A stretch of 64,000 nt of DNA from Congregibacter litoralis KT71 (GTDB lineage: Bacteria > Pseudomonadota > Gammaproteobacteria > Pseudomonadales > Halieaceae): positions 124,809 through 188,808 of the forward strand of contig NZ_CM002299.1 of the NCBI RefSeq assembly GCF_000153125.2, read 5' to 3'. Both the position numbers and the translations under genes were made by a program. The notes beneath the pieces were generated by a model, which worked only from the letters and a program-made list of their open reading frames with translations, was not told where the DNA came from and searched no databases. Positions 17,846-27,685 of this stretch are shown here, piece after piece (position 1 is the first letter of the stretch; every line of letters starts with the position of its first letter).

Positions 17846-18512
17846 CGATGGACACCCCGCCGGACACCAGGCGTCCGTCTTTGAGGGTGAGAATACGGTG
17901 GCGCAGGCGAGATATGAGCGCCAGATCGTGACTCGCAATCAATACCGTGACGCCCACCTGACTGAAATCCACAAAGAGCTGCATGATTTCGGCAGACAAT
18001 TGGGGATCCAGATTACCCGTGGGCTCATCGGCGAGGAGAATGGCGGGGCGTCCCACCACGGCGCGGGCGATACCCACGCGCTGCTGCTCACCACCGGAGA
18101 GGCTCATGGGCATGGCCTGGACGCGATCAAGAAGACCCACTTTATCCAGAGCAGCGTTAACCCGGCGATCAATATCCCGATATTCAAACCCGGCGATCTG
18201 CAAAGGCAGGGCCACGTTGTCATACACCGGCCGGTCCATCAGCAGCTTGTGATTTTGAAACACCACGCCGATAGACTGCCGATGCCGGGGTATGTTGCGA
18301 CGGCTGAATTTGGACAGGTCGGCGCCGCCGACCACAACGCGGCCGCGGCTGGGGCGCTCCATGAGCATGATGAGACGCAGGAGGGTGCTTTTTCCCGCAC
18401 CGGAGTGCCCCGTGAGAAATACCAGCTCCTCGGGGTCGATGGAAAAACTGACTTCGCGCAGCGCATCATGGCTGTTGTCATAGCGTTTGCTGACGCGCTC
18501 GAAGCTGATCAT
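17835..18512 (-). CDS. ftsE: cell-division ATP-binding protein FtsE
   Basis: ABC ATPase of the FtsEX complex. 225 aa from ATG 18512, starting [12 protein letters not shown]. Walker A GHSGAGKS near residue 36, Q-loop [12 protein letters not shown], signature [14 protein letters not shown], Walker [14 protein letters not shown] and the H-loop SHD are all intact. The frame stays open upstream through a repeat and into ftsY, but nothing there aligns. The start codon sits in an 11-base tandem repeat. Confidence 0.97.
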   Translation of the reverse strand: MISFERVSKRYDNSHDALREVSFSIDPEELVFLTGHSGAGKSTLLRLIMLMERPSRGRVVVGGADLSKFSRRNIPRHRQSIGVVFQNHKLLMDRPVYDNVALPLQIAGFEYRDIDRRVNAALDKVGLLDRVQAMPMSLSGGEQQRVGIARAVVGRPAILLADEPTGNLDPQLSAEIMQLFVDFSQVGVTVLIASHDLALISRLRHRILTLKDGRLVSGGVSIDAP

Positions 18513-18562
18513 GGCTTTGTCATTGCTTTGTCTTGGCTTTCTCTTCGCTTTCTCTTCGCGAT
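18508..18562. repeat. 11-base tandem repeat between ftsY and ftsE
   Basis: Five 11-base units on the plus strand: ATCATGGCTTT, GTCATTGCTTT, GTCTTGGCTTT, CTCTTCGCTTT, CTCTTCGCGAT. They fill almost all of the gap from the ftsY stop (18565) and include the ftsE start codon. The unit is similar to the 12-base unit in rpoH, two genes downstream. Confidence 0.88.
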
Positions 18563-18564
18563 AG

Positions 18565-19590
18565 TCAATCCCGGTCAAACAGTGCCTGAATAAACTCCTC
18601 GGCGACAAATGGCCGAAGATCCTCGGCCGACTCGCCAACGCCGATAAACCGAATGGGGAGCCCCAGGCGCCGCGCGATGGCAAAGATGACGCCCCCCTTT
18701 GCCGTGCCGTCGAGCTTGGTCAGGGTCAGTCCCGTGACCCCCACCGCCTCGCGAAACTGCGCCGCCTGGGCAAGGGCGTTCTGCCCCGTGCCCGCATCAA
18801 GAACCAGCATCACCTCATGGGGGGCCTCGGGATTCAGCTTGCCCAGTACCCGTACCACTTTACTGAGCTCATCCATGAGATGGCTCTTGTTGGAAAGACG
18901 ACCGGCGGTATCGGCGATGAGTACATCGATACCCCGGGCCGTCGCCGCCTGCAGGGCATCAAAGATCACCGAGGCACTATCGGCTCCGGTATGCTGGGCT
19001 ATCACGGGCACATCGTGACGCTCGCCCCAGTGCTGCAACTGCTCCACGGCCGCGGCGCGAAAGGTGTCTCCCGCAGCCAGCATTACGGAACGGCCCTCGT
19101 CCTGAAAACGCCGGGCCAGCTTGCCGATAGTCGTGGTTTTGCCCACGCCGTTAACACCTACCATCAGGATGACAAAGGGCGTCCCAACGCTAACATCAAA
19201 GCTTTGCTGACAGGGCAGCAGAATACTCTGGAGCTCTTCGCGAAGGGCCTGCATCAGGGCCTCGGGATCGGACAGCTCCTTGCGCGATACCCGCTCCGTA
19301 AGATGCTCGATGATCTCACTGGTCGCCTCGATACCGACATCCGCGATGAGTAGCTGGGATTCCAGTTCCTCCAACAATTCGGCATCAATGGTTTTACGGC
19401 CCAGAAAGAGGTTGCCAAAGCCCGCAGCAAGGCTATCGCTGGTGCGACCAAGTCCGCGCTTCAGGCGGCCAAAGAACCCCGGCCCCGTGGTGTCCTCAGC
19501 CGTCCTGGATGCCCCACCTGCCGCAACAACCGGGTCTGTCGATGGGGCTTCGGATTTTTCCGCGTCAGGCTTGGATTTAAAAAACTTCAT
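18565..19590 (-). CDS. ftsY: signal recognition particle receptor FtsY
   Basis: SRP receptor GTPase at the inner membrane that docks ribosome-SRP complexes. 341 aa with a short charged N-terminal domain (1-40), then NG domains: G1 GVNGVGKTTTIGKLA near residue 147, DTFRAAAVEQL, DTAGRL, TKLDGTAKGG. Shorter than E. coli FtsY (497) because the acidic A domain is reduced, as in many bacteria. Divergent from rsmD, as is usual. Confidence 0.97.
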   Translation of the reverse strand: MKFFKSKPDAEKSEAPSTDPVVAAGGASRTAEDTTGPGFFGRLKRGLGRTSDSLAAGFGNLFLGRKTIDAELLEELESQLLIADVGIEATSEIIEHLTERVSRKELSDPEALMQALREELQSILLPCQQSFDVSVGTPFVILMVGVNGVGKTTTIGKLARRFQDEGRSVMLAAGDTFRAAAVEQLQHWGERHDVPVIAQHTGADSASVIFDALQAATARGIDVLIADTAGRLSNKSHLMDELSKVVRVLGKLNPEAPHEVMLVLDAGTGQNALAQAAQFREAVGVTGLTLTKLDGTAKGGVIFAIARRLGLPIRFIGVGESAEDLRPFVAEEFIQALFDRD

Positions 19591-19677
19591 TAATAGGAAC
19601 GTCTGGCATTGGCGTGTGTTGTTAACGGGTGTCTATCGTATCATCGCGGGGATTCACGCTGCGATGGGACAGGCATC

Positions 19678-20250
19678 TTGGGAGCAACAAAAGGCACGGG
19701 GAAGCTGCGGATTATTGCCGGCGAGTGGCGTGGCCGAAAACTGCCTGTGGCGGACCTCCCCGGGCTGCGACCGTCCACGGACCGCAGTCGCGAAACCCTG
19801 TTTAACTGGCTCGCCCCCCACACGGCGGAGGCCCGTTGTCTTGACCTGTTTGCGGGAACTGGTGCCCTGGGACTGGAAGCACTATCCCGTGGGGCTGCTC
19901 ATTGCCAGTTCGTGGAGCAGCAGTCCCGGGCCGCGAAGCTCCTCAATGAGTCCCTCGCGCTACTGGGCGCCAACGACCGTAGCGATGTATGGCAGGGTGA
20001 TGCCCGACAGTTCCTCCAGGGCAGCGGCACGGGCAAATATGATCTGGTGTTTCTGGATCCGCCTTTTGCCAGTGATCTTTTGGATATCGTTCTTGAGGAG
20101 TTGGAGAGCAGTGCTCTTTTGGCGGAGGCAGCCCTCGTCTACGTAGAGTGTGCCTCTGATCACAGCCCCTCAATTCCCGGTCCCTGGGAACAACACCGAA
20201 GCAAGAAAAGCGGCGATGTGAGCTACGCACTTTATTGTGTGAAGAAGTGA
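19678..20250 (+). CDS. rsmD: 16S rRNA (guanine966-N2)-methyltransferase
   Basis: Methylates G966 of 16S rRNA. The chosen TTG at 19678 gives 190 aa that align from GKLRIIAGEWRGRKLPV onward; a TTG at 19609 would add 23 unaligned residues and overlap the ftsY promoter region. LRPSTDRSRETLFNWL, LDLFAGTGALGLEALSRGA and the catalytic FLDPPF near residue 124 are present. Confidence 0.95.
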   Translation: MGATKGTGKLRIIAGEWRGRKLPVADLPGLRPSTDRSRETLFNWLAPHTAEARCLDLFAGTGALGLEALSRGAAHCQFVEQQSRAAKLLNESLALLGANDRSDVWQGDARQFLQGSGTGKYDLVFLDPPFASDLLDIVLEELESSALLAEAALVYVECASDHSPSIPGPWEQHRSKKSGDVSYALYCVKK

Positions 20251-20307
20251 GGAAAAGCAAAGAACGTTAGATAGAAAACTAGAAAGACGGGGTGGGGCCC
20301 CTTTGGC

Positions 20308-20325
20308 GTACCTGGGGCCAGGTAC
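20308..20325. repeat. perfect inverted repeat upstream of coaD
   Basis: GTACCTGG-GG-CCAGGTAC: 8-base arms with a 2-base centre, in the 136-base gap between rsmD and coaD. A GGGGCCCC palindrome is at 20294-20301. No T-run follows, so it is not an intrinsic terminator; an operator is possible. Confidence 0.5.
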
Positions 20326-20374
20326 TGATTGAGAGGGGCAGGTCGATTGTTTAGTATCCCCTCTCTTGGGATAA

Positions 20375-20872
<498 letters not shown>

Positions 20873-20910
20873 TTCTCAGGGCCCGAGTTGCAGGCCAAAC
20901 AGTGTGCGGC

Positions 20911-21294
20911 TTATTGCTTCTGCGCCATTGCGGCCTGTTCTGCTTCCTCTGCCTTGCGTTGCCGGCGTCGCTCCGCATCCTTGTAGCTGTAGCCGGATAC
21001 ACGGCATCCGAGACAGCGCACAAAGGTTTCCTTCGCCGGACCCAGCACCAGGCTCTCCGCCGACTCTGACACGGAACCCGCCAGCGCGGTAAAGGGCAGG
21101 GAAACCACAAACGCTGCACCACCCACGGCGGTCATTACCAGCCCGATGGGCCGCGCGACGACAAGGTCACCCGCCATGGCAAAGGCATTTGGTTTTTCAT
21201 CGATGGAGCTCTGCGCGAATCCCGAAGGCGCCAGCAGGAGCGCAATGAGGACCAGACCTATCTGACGTTTTACTTGCGATATATGAGCTAACAC
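20911..21294 (-). CDS. small exported protein of unknown function
   Basis: 127 aa. Signal peptide (hydrophobic residues 12-25, cleavage expected after FAQ), one hydrophobic stretch near residues 48-72 rich in Gly/Ala/Val, the segment [18 protein letters not shown], and a highly charged Arg/Lys/Glu tail. The CLGC pair could bind a metal or form a disulphide. I do not recognise a named family. It stands alone between coaD (convergent) and mutM (same strand, 52 bases upstream). Confidence 0.72.
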   Translation of the reverse strand: MLAHISQVKRQIGLVLIALLLAPSGFAQSSIDEKPNAFAMAGDLVVARPIGLVMTAVGGAAFVVSLPFTALAGSVSESAESLVLGPAKETFVRCLGCRVSGYSYKDAERRRQRKAEEAEQAAMAQKQ

Positions 21295-21346
21295 GTTGTT
21301 TCCTCCGCAATAGGGACTAACTGAGCCCGCTCCAAGTGTACCCAGA

Positions 21347-22159
21347 TCAACGCTGACAGGCTATGCAATAAACACTGGCACGCTGACCAATGACTTTGTC
21401 CCGGAGGACACGGCCACAGCCCTTGCAGGGCTCGCCGGAACGACCATAAACAAAGAGCTGCTGGGCAAAGTATCCGGGCTTGCCGTCACCCCCTACAAAG
21501 TCCCGCAAGGTAGTTCCCCCCTGATCTATGGCGTTAGTAAGCACTTGCTTTATGTGCTCCGATAAACGCTGGTACCGGGCAAGGGATACACGCTGTGCAG
21601 CGCGGTCCGGACGTATACCGGCGAGATACAGCGCCTCGCTGGCGTAAATATTACCGACGCCAACCACCGTAGCACCGTCCATGATGAAGGGCTTAACCGC
21701 AACTTTTCGCCCCCTTGAGAGCTCAAAAAGTCGCTTGCCGCCAAAGGCATCCGACAGGGGCTCAGGTCCCAGGCGAGAGAGGGGCGTGAATTCCTCACCG
21801 GCGACAAACCACTGAAAACTGCCAAAGCGGCGCGGGTCGTTGTAGCGCAGCACCGCACCGCTCTCGAGCTCAATATCAATATGGTCGTGCTTGGCGGCGG
21901 GCTGGGGTTTCAGAAGCACCCGCAATGACCCGGACATACCAAGATGCACCAGCAGGGTCCCGCGTTCCATACGAAACAAAAGGTACTTGGCACGACGCTC
22001 GAGTTTCAGGATCCGTTGCCCGTTCAGGATCTCCGGGAGCAGCGGTGTCACCGGCCAGCGTAAGCGCGTATCCCGAAGCACCACGGCGGTGACGCAGCGT
22101 CCTTCACAGTGGGCGCGAAGACCACGTCGGGTGGTTTCAACTTCGGGTAATTCCGGCAT
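21347..22159 (-). CDS. mutM: formamidopyrimidine-DNA glycosylase
   Basis: Base-excision repair of 8-oxoguanine. 270 aa. The N-terminus [13 protein letters not shown] supplies the catalytic Pro2 and Glu3; the DNA-binding Lys is in [10 protein letters not shown]; the C-terminal zinc finger reads CKGC then CIAC over the last 25 residues. It is preceded upstream by the rpmB-rpmG terminator, so it needs its own promoter, which I could not place. Confidence 0.98.
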   Translation of the reverse strand: MPELPEVETTRRGLRAHCEGRCVTAVVLRDTRLRWPVTPLLPEILNGQRILKLERRAKYLLFRMERGTLLVHLGMSGSLRVLLKPQPAAKHDHIDIELESGAVLRYNDPRRFGSFQWFVAGEEFTPLSRLGPEPLSDAFGGKRLFELSRGRKVAVKPFIMDGATVVGVGNIYASEALYLAGIRPDRAAQRVSLARYQRLSEHIKQVLTNAIDQGGTTLRDFVGGDGKPGYFAQQLFVYGRSGEPCKGCGRVLRDKVIGQRASVYCIACQR

Positions 22160-22268
22160 CAGCTAAGGGATCTCCCAAAAAGTCATTGGAGGTGGGCGCG
22201 TTCGCTTCGCAGCGACCGGAACCATGAAGCGTCCCAGACAATGTCAGTAAAAACAAAACTGCGGACAC

Positions 22269-22294
22269 AAAAAACCCCGGCGGCTGCCAGGGTT
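22269..22294 (-). terminator. intrinsic terminator of rpmB-rpmG
   Basis: On the minus strand AACCCTGGC, loop AGCC, GCCGGGGTT, then a run of Ts: a 9-pair stem with one G-T pair, ending in six Ts counting the stem's last bases. It lies 44 bases after the rpmG stop and is the clearest terminator in the window. Confidence 0.88.
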
Positions 22295-22337
22295 CTCAGT
22301 GCGCGTTGCCATACAGCCAACGCCCAGGACAAAAGCT

Positions 22338-22493
22338 TTACTTGATTTTGCCTTCCTTATACATGACGTGCTTACGCGCCACGGGATCGTATTTTTTCAT
22401 TTCCAGCTTGTCCGGGGTGGTGCGCTTGTTCTTGTCCGTGGTGTAAAAATGCCCGGTACCTGCGCTGGAGTTCATGCGAACTTTTTCTCTCAT
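22338..22493 (-). CDS. rpmG: 50S ribosomal protein L33
   Basis: 51 aa, the normal length. It begins [17 protein letters not shown] and ends [10 protein letters not shown]. It contains no cysteine, so it is the zinc-independent form. It follows rpmB on the minus strand after 43 bases, the conserved rpmB-rpmG operon, and is followed by an intrinsic terminator. The start was set by family alignment; GAGAGG lies upstream. Confidence 0.96.
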   Translation of the reverse strand: MREKVRMNSSAGTGHFYTTDKNKRTTPDKLEMKKYDPVARKHVMYKEGKIK

Positions 22494-22536
22494 GATGCTG
22501 CCTCTCTAAACTATTTCCGTGAGCCGCGTGGCGAAC

Positions 22537-22773
22537 TCAGACTTTTTCGCCCCGCGCGCGGAGTTCACCCAGCACGGTATCGATACCTTTTTTGTCGATG
22601 ATACGCATGCCCTTGCTGGAAACGCGCAAACGCACAAAGCGCTTCTCTGACTCAACCCAGAAGCGATGCTGGTGCAGATTAGGCAAAAACCGACGGCGGG
22701 TGCGGTTCTTCGCGTGGGATACGTTGTTACCGGTGACCGGACGCTTACCGGTGACCTGACAGACTCTGGCCAT
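22537..22773 (-). CDS. rpmB: 50S ribosomal protein L28
   Basis: 78 aa, standard length, starting [21 protein letters not shown] and rich in Arg/Lys. First gene of rpmB-rpmG. The leader between the candidate promoter and the ATG (about 120 bases) contains a CGCCCC-A-GGGGCG hairpin (22801-22813) that could be regulatory. Confidence 0.98.
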   Translation of the reverse strand: MARVCQVTGKRPVTGNNVSHAKNRTRRRFLPNLHQHRFWVESEKRFVRLRVSSKGMRIIDKKGIDTVLGELRARGEKV

Positions 22774-22800
22774 GATTTCCTCGCTGGACCCGAGCCGAAA

Positions 22801-22813
22801 CGCCCCTGGGGCG
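22801..22813. repeat. hairpin in the rpmB leader
   Basis: CGCCCC, one base, GGGGCG: a perfect inverted repeat 28 bases before the rpmB ATG. The same sequence GCGCCCCTGGGG recurs at 22914-22925, inside the promoter spacer. A role in L28 leader control is only possible. Confidence 0.5.
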
Positions 22814-22902
22814 GCCGCTTACTCAGGCAAAATCTTTAATAATCAATAAGTTACGCGGTTTGGAGCAGTTAGATGGTGGCTCCCCACTTCGCGGAGCGCG
22901 AC

Positions 22903-22931
22903 TTTATACCAGAAGCGCCCCTGGGGAGCAA
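22903..22931 (-). promoter_or_regulatory. candidate promoter of rpmB-rpmG
   Basis: On the minus strand an extended -10, TGGTATAAAG (TATAAA at 22908-22903), lies 17 bases after TTGCTC (22931-22926). The -10 is strong and the -35 poor. Transcription would start near 22896 and reach rpmB after about 120 bases. Confidence 0.55.
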
Positions 22932-23010
22932 GCAAAAAGCTCAAGGAGATAAGGGCTGCTCCCGGGCGTCTGAAACGGTGTTACGCAGGCAGGTGTGCGC
23001 CGACTCACCG

Positions 23011-23685
23011 CTACAACAGCCCGGCTTCGGCAAAGGAGTAAGACCTGCCCCGGCCGATGATAAAATGGTCCAGAACGCGGATATCCACCAAAGCGAGGGC
23101 GTCCCGGAGACGCTGGGTGATATGGCGATCGGCGCTTGAGGGATGCGTGAGTCCCGAGGGATGATTGTGGGCGAGCACCACCGCAGCGGCCCTGTGGTGC
23201 AGCGCTCGAAGGACCACCTCCCGTGGATAAACTGCCGCACCGTCCAGGGTGCCTGAAAACACATCTTCACAGCATAAAAGATGGTGCTGGGAGTCAAGAA
23301 ACAGGCAGCAAAACACCTCTCGACTGCGACTACCCAAATGGTGCTGTAAAAACAGGCGAATTTTCTCCGGGCTCGTCATGACATCCCGCCGCGTGAGGGG
23401 TTGCCGGGCGCAGCGTGCGGCAAGCTCTACCGCCGCGAGCAAACGCGACACGGATGCCGGTCCCAATCCCCGCTCCTGAAGCAGCGCCCTCCGATCCGCA
23501 GCGAGCAGCCCGGCCAGGCCGTCGGCACCTTGGAGTAAAGCTGCGGCATAGCGCGTCGGACAGTTACCACCACCCGCCCGGGGGAGTAGCAGAGCCAGCA
23601 GTTCGGCATCAGACAAGGCCTGGGGCCCGCGACCCAGGAGTTTTTCCCGGGGTGACTCTCCGCAGGCTGCGTTGCAATCAGACAT
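23011..23685 (-). CDS. radC: RadC family JAB-domain protein
   Basis: 224 aa. N-terminal helix-hairpin-helix region with SPREKLLGRGPQALSDAELLALLL, then a JAMM metalloprotease-like domain with the motif LAHNHPSGLTHPSSADRHIT near residue 172, metal ligands intact. The RadC name is historical; a repair role is not established. Divergent from coaBC, as in E. coli and Pseudomonas. Confidence 0.96.
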   Translation of the reverse strand: MSDCNAACGESPREKLLGRGPQALSDAELLALLLPRAGGGNCPTRYAAALLQGADGLAGLLAADRRALLQERGLGPASVSRLLAAVELAARCARQPLTRRDVMTSPEKIRLFLQHHLGSRSREVFCCLFLDSQHHLLCCEDVFSGTLDGAAVYPREVVLRALHHRAAAVVLAHNHPSGLTHPSSADRHITQRLRDALALVDIRVLDHFIIGRGRSYSFAEAGLL

Positions 23686-23818
23686 AGCTCACCCCTCCCC
23701 GGGTGTTTCCTGCGCCTGGCTCTCAGGAGCGGACTTTTACCGCCCGGGCAACTCGTGTCATCCACAGGCGCAAATGGTATCTTCTGAATTGCTGCATTTT
23801 CCCAAGGTACCCAGGTAA

Positions 23819-25024
23819 ATGGGACATCTAAACAATCGCAGGGTGCTTCTGGCGGTATGTGGTGGCATCGCCGCGTACAAATCAGCGGAGCTCGTGCGCA
23901 AACTGCAAGATGACGGAGCCGAAGTCCGGGTGATCATGACGCGCGGCGCCCAGGAGTTCATCACACCCCTGACGCTCCAGGCGCTGTCAGGGCACAGCGT
24001 GCATCACAGTCTCCTCGACGAAGAGGCGGAGCGGGGCATGGGACACATCGAGCTTGCCCGCTGGGCGGACCTGATGATTGTCGCGCCCGCCACAGCCGAC
24101 TGTATGGCTCGCCTGGCGGCGGGCCGTGCCGACGATCTGCTCACCACCGTAGCGCTGGCGACCGCCGCGCCCATGCTCCTGGCTCCCGCCATGAATCAGC
24201 AAATGTGGAAAGACCCGGCGACCCAGAGCAATCTGGCAACGCTCACAGAGCGGGGGATGCATTTTGCAGGACCCGATAGCGGTAATCAGGCCTGTGGTGA
24301 TGTGGGCCCCGGGCGATTGCTGGATCCGCCCTTGATCATTGAGCACGCCCAGTCCCTGTTTCAAAGTGGCGTGTTAGCCGGGCAGCGCGTGGTGATTACC
24401 GCCGGCCCCACACGGGAACCTCTGGACCCTGTCCGCTATATCTCGAATCACTCCTCGGGGAAAATGGGCTACGCCCTTGCCCGCGCTGCTGTGGAGGCGG
24501 GTGCGAGCGTGGATCTTATATCGGGACCCGTAGCGCTTTCCGCCCCGGATCGCGTAAAGCTCCACCGCATAGGCACCGCCCAGGAAATGCTGGAAGCGAG
24601 CCTGGGACTTCTTCACAACTGCGACATATTTATCGGCTGTGCGGCTGTGGCTGACTATCGACCTGCTGATGCCGCGGTGCAAAAGATCAAAAAGTCCGCC
24701 GACGAGGTCTCCCTGCAACTGGTAAAAAATCCCGATGTCCTCGCCAGGGTCGCCGGTCACTCACCCAAACCCTTCAGCGTAGGCTTTGCCGCCGAAACGG
24801 AAAAGCTCCGGGAACACGCCCTGGGCAAACTGGAACGCAAGGGCCTGAACATGATAGTGGCCAATGATGTGAGCGACAGTCGCATCGGCTTTAACAGCGA
24901 AAACAACGCGGCGCTATTGCTGTGGCGAGATGACGCCGGTGTCCGTGAGCGCGAAGTTGAGCAATGTTCCAAAGACGTCCTGGCAGCCGTGGTGATCGCG
25001 CAGATTGCTTCGCTCAAAGGGTGA
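23819..25024 (+). CDS. coaBC: bifunctional phosphopantothenoylcysteine decarboxylase/synthase
   Basis: Adds cysteine to 4'-phosphopantothenate and decarboxylates the product with FMN. 401 aa. The N-terminal CoaC domain (1-185) has LLAVCGGIAAYKSAEL, the catalytic His in GHIELARWADL, APAMNQQMW and the substrate-loop Cys in ACGDVGPGRL. The C-terminal CoaB domain (186-401) has ITAGPTREPLDPVRYISNHSSGKMG. All key residues are present. The dut gene that often follows is absent here. Confidence 0.97.
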   Translation: MGHLNNRRVLLAVCGGIAAYKSAELVRKLQDDGAEVRVIMTRGAQEFITPLTLQALSGHSVHHSLLDEEAERGMGHIELARWADLMIVAPATADCMARLAAGRADDLLTTVALATAAPMLLAPAMNQQMWKDPATQSNLATLTERGMHFAGPDSGNQACGDVGPGRLLDPPLIIEHAQSLFQSGVLAGQRVVITAGPTREPLDPVRYISNHSSGKMGYALARAAVEAGASVDLISGPVALSAPDRVKLHRIGTAQEMLEASLGLLHNCDIFIGCAAVADYRPADAAVQKIKKSADEVSLQLVKNPDVLARVAGHSPKPFSVGFAAETEKLREHALGKLERKGLNMIVANDVSDSRIGFNSENNAALLLWRDDAGVREREVEQCSKDVLAAVVIAQIASLKG

Positions 25025-25154
25025 GAGCGCTTTTGTATCATCGGAGGATGGTTAACGGCTCACCGGAACACGTTTCCCAGGGGACCAGCGAAGGACTATG
25101 ATGGAATCAACAATAAATGCGCCCCGCGCAGCTGACGCTAGGGACGGCTAGATT

Positions 25155-27677
25155 ATGCTTAAACTCCCCGGGAAGAAAAACCCGAAGCCGGGCAAACCCA
25201 CAAAAGCCACGTCGGACGAACAGCGAAACACCCAGGGCGTGAGTGCCCGCGGGAATACGCTCCGAAGCGCGCTGCTCCTTGGGTTTTTAATCGTTCTGGT
25301 GCCGCTTCTTCTTGCCACCGCCTACCTCGCCCTGCTTCACGCCCCTCTGGAAAAAAGCGCGCTCATCCAGCGCGTGGCAGATAGCTATGCGTCGCAACAG
25401 GCGCGCTACATTGGCAATAGTGTTGCAGCGCTGCGATCGCGGGTGGAATCCGCCGTGGGCTCTCCCCTGGCGCTGCAGGCCATTGCGGAACAAAACCCCG
25501 CCGATATCCGCCTGGTGGAACAGGCGATGTTGGACTACTTTCCCCAGGCGGTGAGCCTTCGTCTCCTCCCCCTCAGTGACATGGGAACGGCCGATCTAGC
25601 CGGGGGTTTTCAGGGACTTCGCAATCATATCGAGGTGGACCTGGTGCGACGGGTGAGCAACAACGAGCCCGCAGAACCCGAGGCCTACCAGTTTGAGGGT
25701 CAGTGGCTTGTGTCCCTGGCACAGGTCGCAACCCATCCGCGCATAAGCTCCCGACGCGCCGTGGTTCTGCTGACCCTCGATACCAGCACCTTTGAGGCCA
25801 TGCTGAACCACCCCGAGGGCATGGTGGGCGAATTCGCTCTGGAGCAAAGGGTCTACAGCGAAGGTGCGGACCGGGATATCCGCATCGCCAGCCAGGGCAG
25901 CGGGGCCGATGCGCCCGCGAGCACTGCGAAGGTAAATGACACCCCCTGGCGGGTGCTTTTTGTACCCTCGTCTGCCCTCGTGAACGAGGTCAGCAGCCAT
26001 GTCAGCCCCCCCTATGGGGTGCTGGGTATTCTGATGCTGTGTTGTATCTTCGGCTTTGTCTTCGCATTGCAACGCAGCAGTAAAGCTCTCGACAGCGAAT
26101 TGGAGCGCATCATCGACGGCGCCGAACATCGCACACCCCTGGATGTGCATATTCCTCAACTGGTGCCCCTGGCAAAAGATCTACGCAAGCTCACGCTCCG
26201 CCGGGCGCGCATGGGGAACACCAGCAATATCGTACCGGCGGTAGATACACACAGCGCAGCACACACAAACACGGCCATGACCGCCGTAGACGGGCCGGCT
26301 ACCCAGGGTTTATCGCCACATATATTCCGGGCCTACGATATCCGCGGCGTCGCAGACACAGATCTTGATGATGAAACCGTCTATCGCATCGGTAGCGCCA
26401 TCGCGACCATCGCCGGGGAGCTCGGCGAGCAGACCCTGTGTATCGGTTACGACGGTCGGGCGAGCAGCAGCCGCATTAAAGGCGTCATCGAAAAAGCCGT
26501 TTTGCAGGCGGGACGGGACGTTATCGACATCGGTCTGGTCCCCACGCCCCTGCTGTATTTTGCGACCTCGCTGCTGGAGGCCAAATCCGGTGTGATGATT
26601 ACCGGTAGCCATAATCCCGCCGAATACAACGGCTTGAAGATCGTGCTCAAAGGACAGACCATCGCCGAAGGCACCATTGAAAAGATTCGCAACATCGCCC
26701 AGACCGGGCGCTTCAGCAAGGGCACGGGACACGCCATCCAACGGGACGTAGTCAGCGATTACCTGGATGAGGTCGTCAGCGATATTGCCATCGCGGTGCC
26801 CCTCAAAATCGTTGTCGATGCGGGCAACGGCGCCACGGGGCATATTGCACCGGCACTGCTGGAGGAGCTGGGCTGCGAGGTGATACCGCTATTTTGCGAC
26901 GTGGACGGACGCTTTCCGAACCGCTCACCGGACACGGGTAACGAAGACAACCTAAGCGCCCTGGTCAGGGAGGTGCTCTCGAACGCAGCGGACTTCGGTG
27001 TGGCCTACGACGGCGATGGCGATCGTGTGGTCGTAGTTACGGGCAGCGGTCGGATCATTCGCAGCGACACCCTGATGATGATTTTTGCCCGGGATGTGGT
27101 CACCCGCAATCCAGGCGCAGACGTCGTGTACGACGTGAAATGCAGTCGCAACCTGGCGCAGCTGATCACCGGCCTCGGCGGGCGTCCGGTGCTGTGGAAG
27201 ACCGGCCATGCGCTCATGAAAGAGAAAATGGTGGAAACCGGCGCCCTCCTGGGGGGCGAGTTTTCCGGGCACATCTTCTTTGGCGAACGCTGGTATGGCT
27301 TTGACGACGGCATGTATGCCACGGGACGCCTGGCAGAAATCCTGTCATCCCAGGATCAGAGCATTGATGACTTCATTTCCGACCTGCCTGTCGCCGTAAG
27401 CACACCGGAAATTATCATTCCCGTCCCCGATGACGAGAAGTTCGCGCTCATGCAAAAGTTTATTGAATCCGCGCGCTTCGCCGATGGAAAACCCAATGAC
27501 CTGGACGGGCTGCGGGTCGATTTTCAGGATGGCTGGGGCCTCCTGCGCGCATCCAATACGGGCCCGGCGCTCACAGCGCGCTTTGAGGCGGGAGATGAGG
27601 CGGGTCTTGAGAAAATCCGCAGTCTGTTCCGCGAGCAGCTTGCCGCGGTGGCACCGGATTTGAACATTCCGTTTTAA
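25155..27677 (+). CDS. algC: phosphomannomutase/phosphoglucomutase with N-terminal membrane-sensor-like region
   Basis: 840 aa. Residues about 390-840 are a complete alpha-D-phosphohexomutase: phosphoserine Ser485 in TGSHNPAEYNG, metal loop DGDGDR at 619-624, and sugar-binding GEFSGHIFF near residue 702. It interconverts mannose- or glucose-1- and 6-phosphates for surface polysaccharides. Residues 1-390 are extra: a membrane segment (about 36-58), a domain of about 220 residues expected outside the membrane, a second segment (about 286-305) and a linker. Long AlgC forms of this plan occur in other gammaproteobacteria. argB follows after 45 bases. Confidence 0.93.
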   Translation: MLKLPGKKNPKPGKPTKATSDEQRNTQGVSARGNTLRSALLLGFLIVLVPLLLATAYLALLHAPLEKSALIQRVADSYASQQARYIGNSVAALRSRVESAVGSPLALQAIAEQNPADIRLVEQAMLDYFPQAVSLRLLPLSDMGTADLAGGFQGLRNHIEVDLVRRVSNNEPAEPEAYQFEGQWLVSLAQVATHPRISSRRAVVLLTLDTSTFEAMLNHPEGMVGEFALEQRVYSEGADRDIRIASQGSGADAPASTAKVNDTPWRVLFVPSSALVNEVSSHVSPPYGVLGILMLCCIFGFVFALQRSSKALDSELERIIDGAEHRTPLDVHIPQLVPLAKDLRKLTLRRARMGNTSNIVPAVDTHSAAHTNTAMTAVDGPATQGLSPHIFRAYDIRGVADTDLDDETVYRIGSAIATIAGELGEQTLCIGYDGRASSSRIKGVIEKAVLQAGRDVIDIGLVPTPLLYFATSLLEAKSGVMITGSHNPAEYNGLKIVLKGQTIAEGTIEKIRNIAQTGRFSKGTGHAIQRDVVSDYLDEVVSDIAIAVPLKIVVDAGNGATGHIAPALLEELGCEVIPLFCDVDGRFPNRSPDTGNEDNLSALVREVLSNAADFGVAYDGDGDRVVVVTGSGRIIRSDTLMMIFARDVVTRNPGADVVYDVKCSRNLAQLITGLGGRPVLWKTGHALMKEKMVETGALLGGEFSGHIFFGERWYGFDDGMYATGRLAEILSSQDQSIDDFISDLPVAVSTPEIIIPVPDDEKFALMQKFIESARFADGKPNDLDGLRVDFQDGWGLLRASNTGPALTARFEAGDEAGLEKIRSLFREQLAAVAPDLNIPF

Positions 27678-27685
27678 AAGCATTA

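Noticed and set aside
22873..23139. Plus-strand frame downstream of radC
   Set aside because: It overlaps radC and the rpmB promoter, and its translation looks random.
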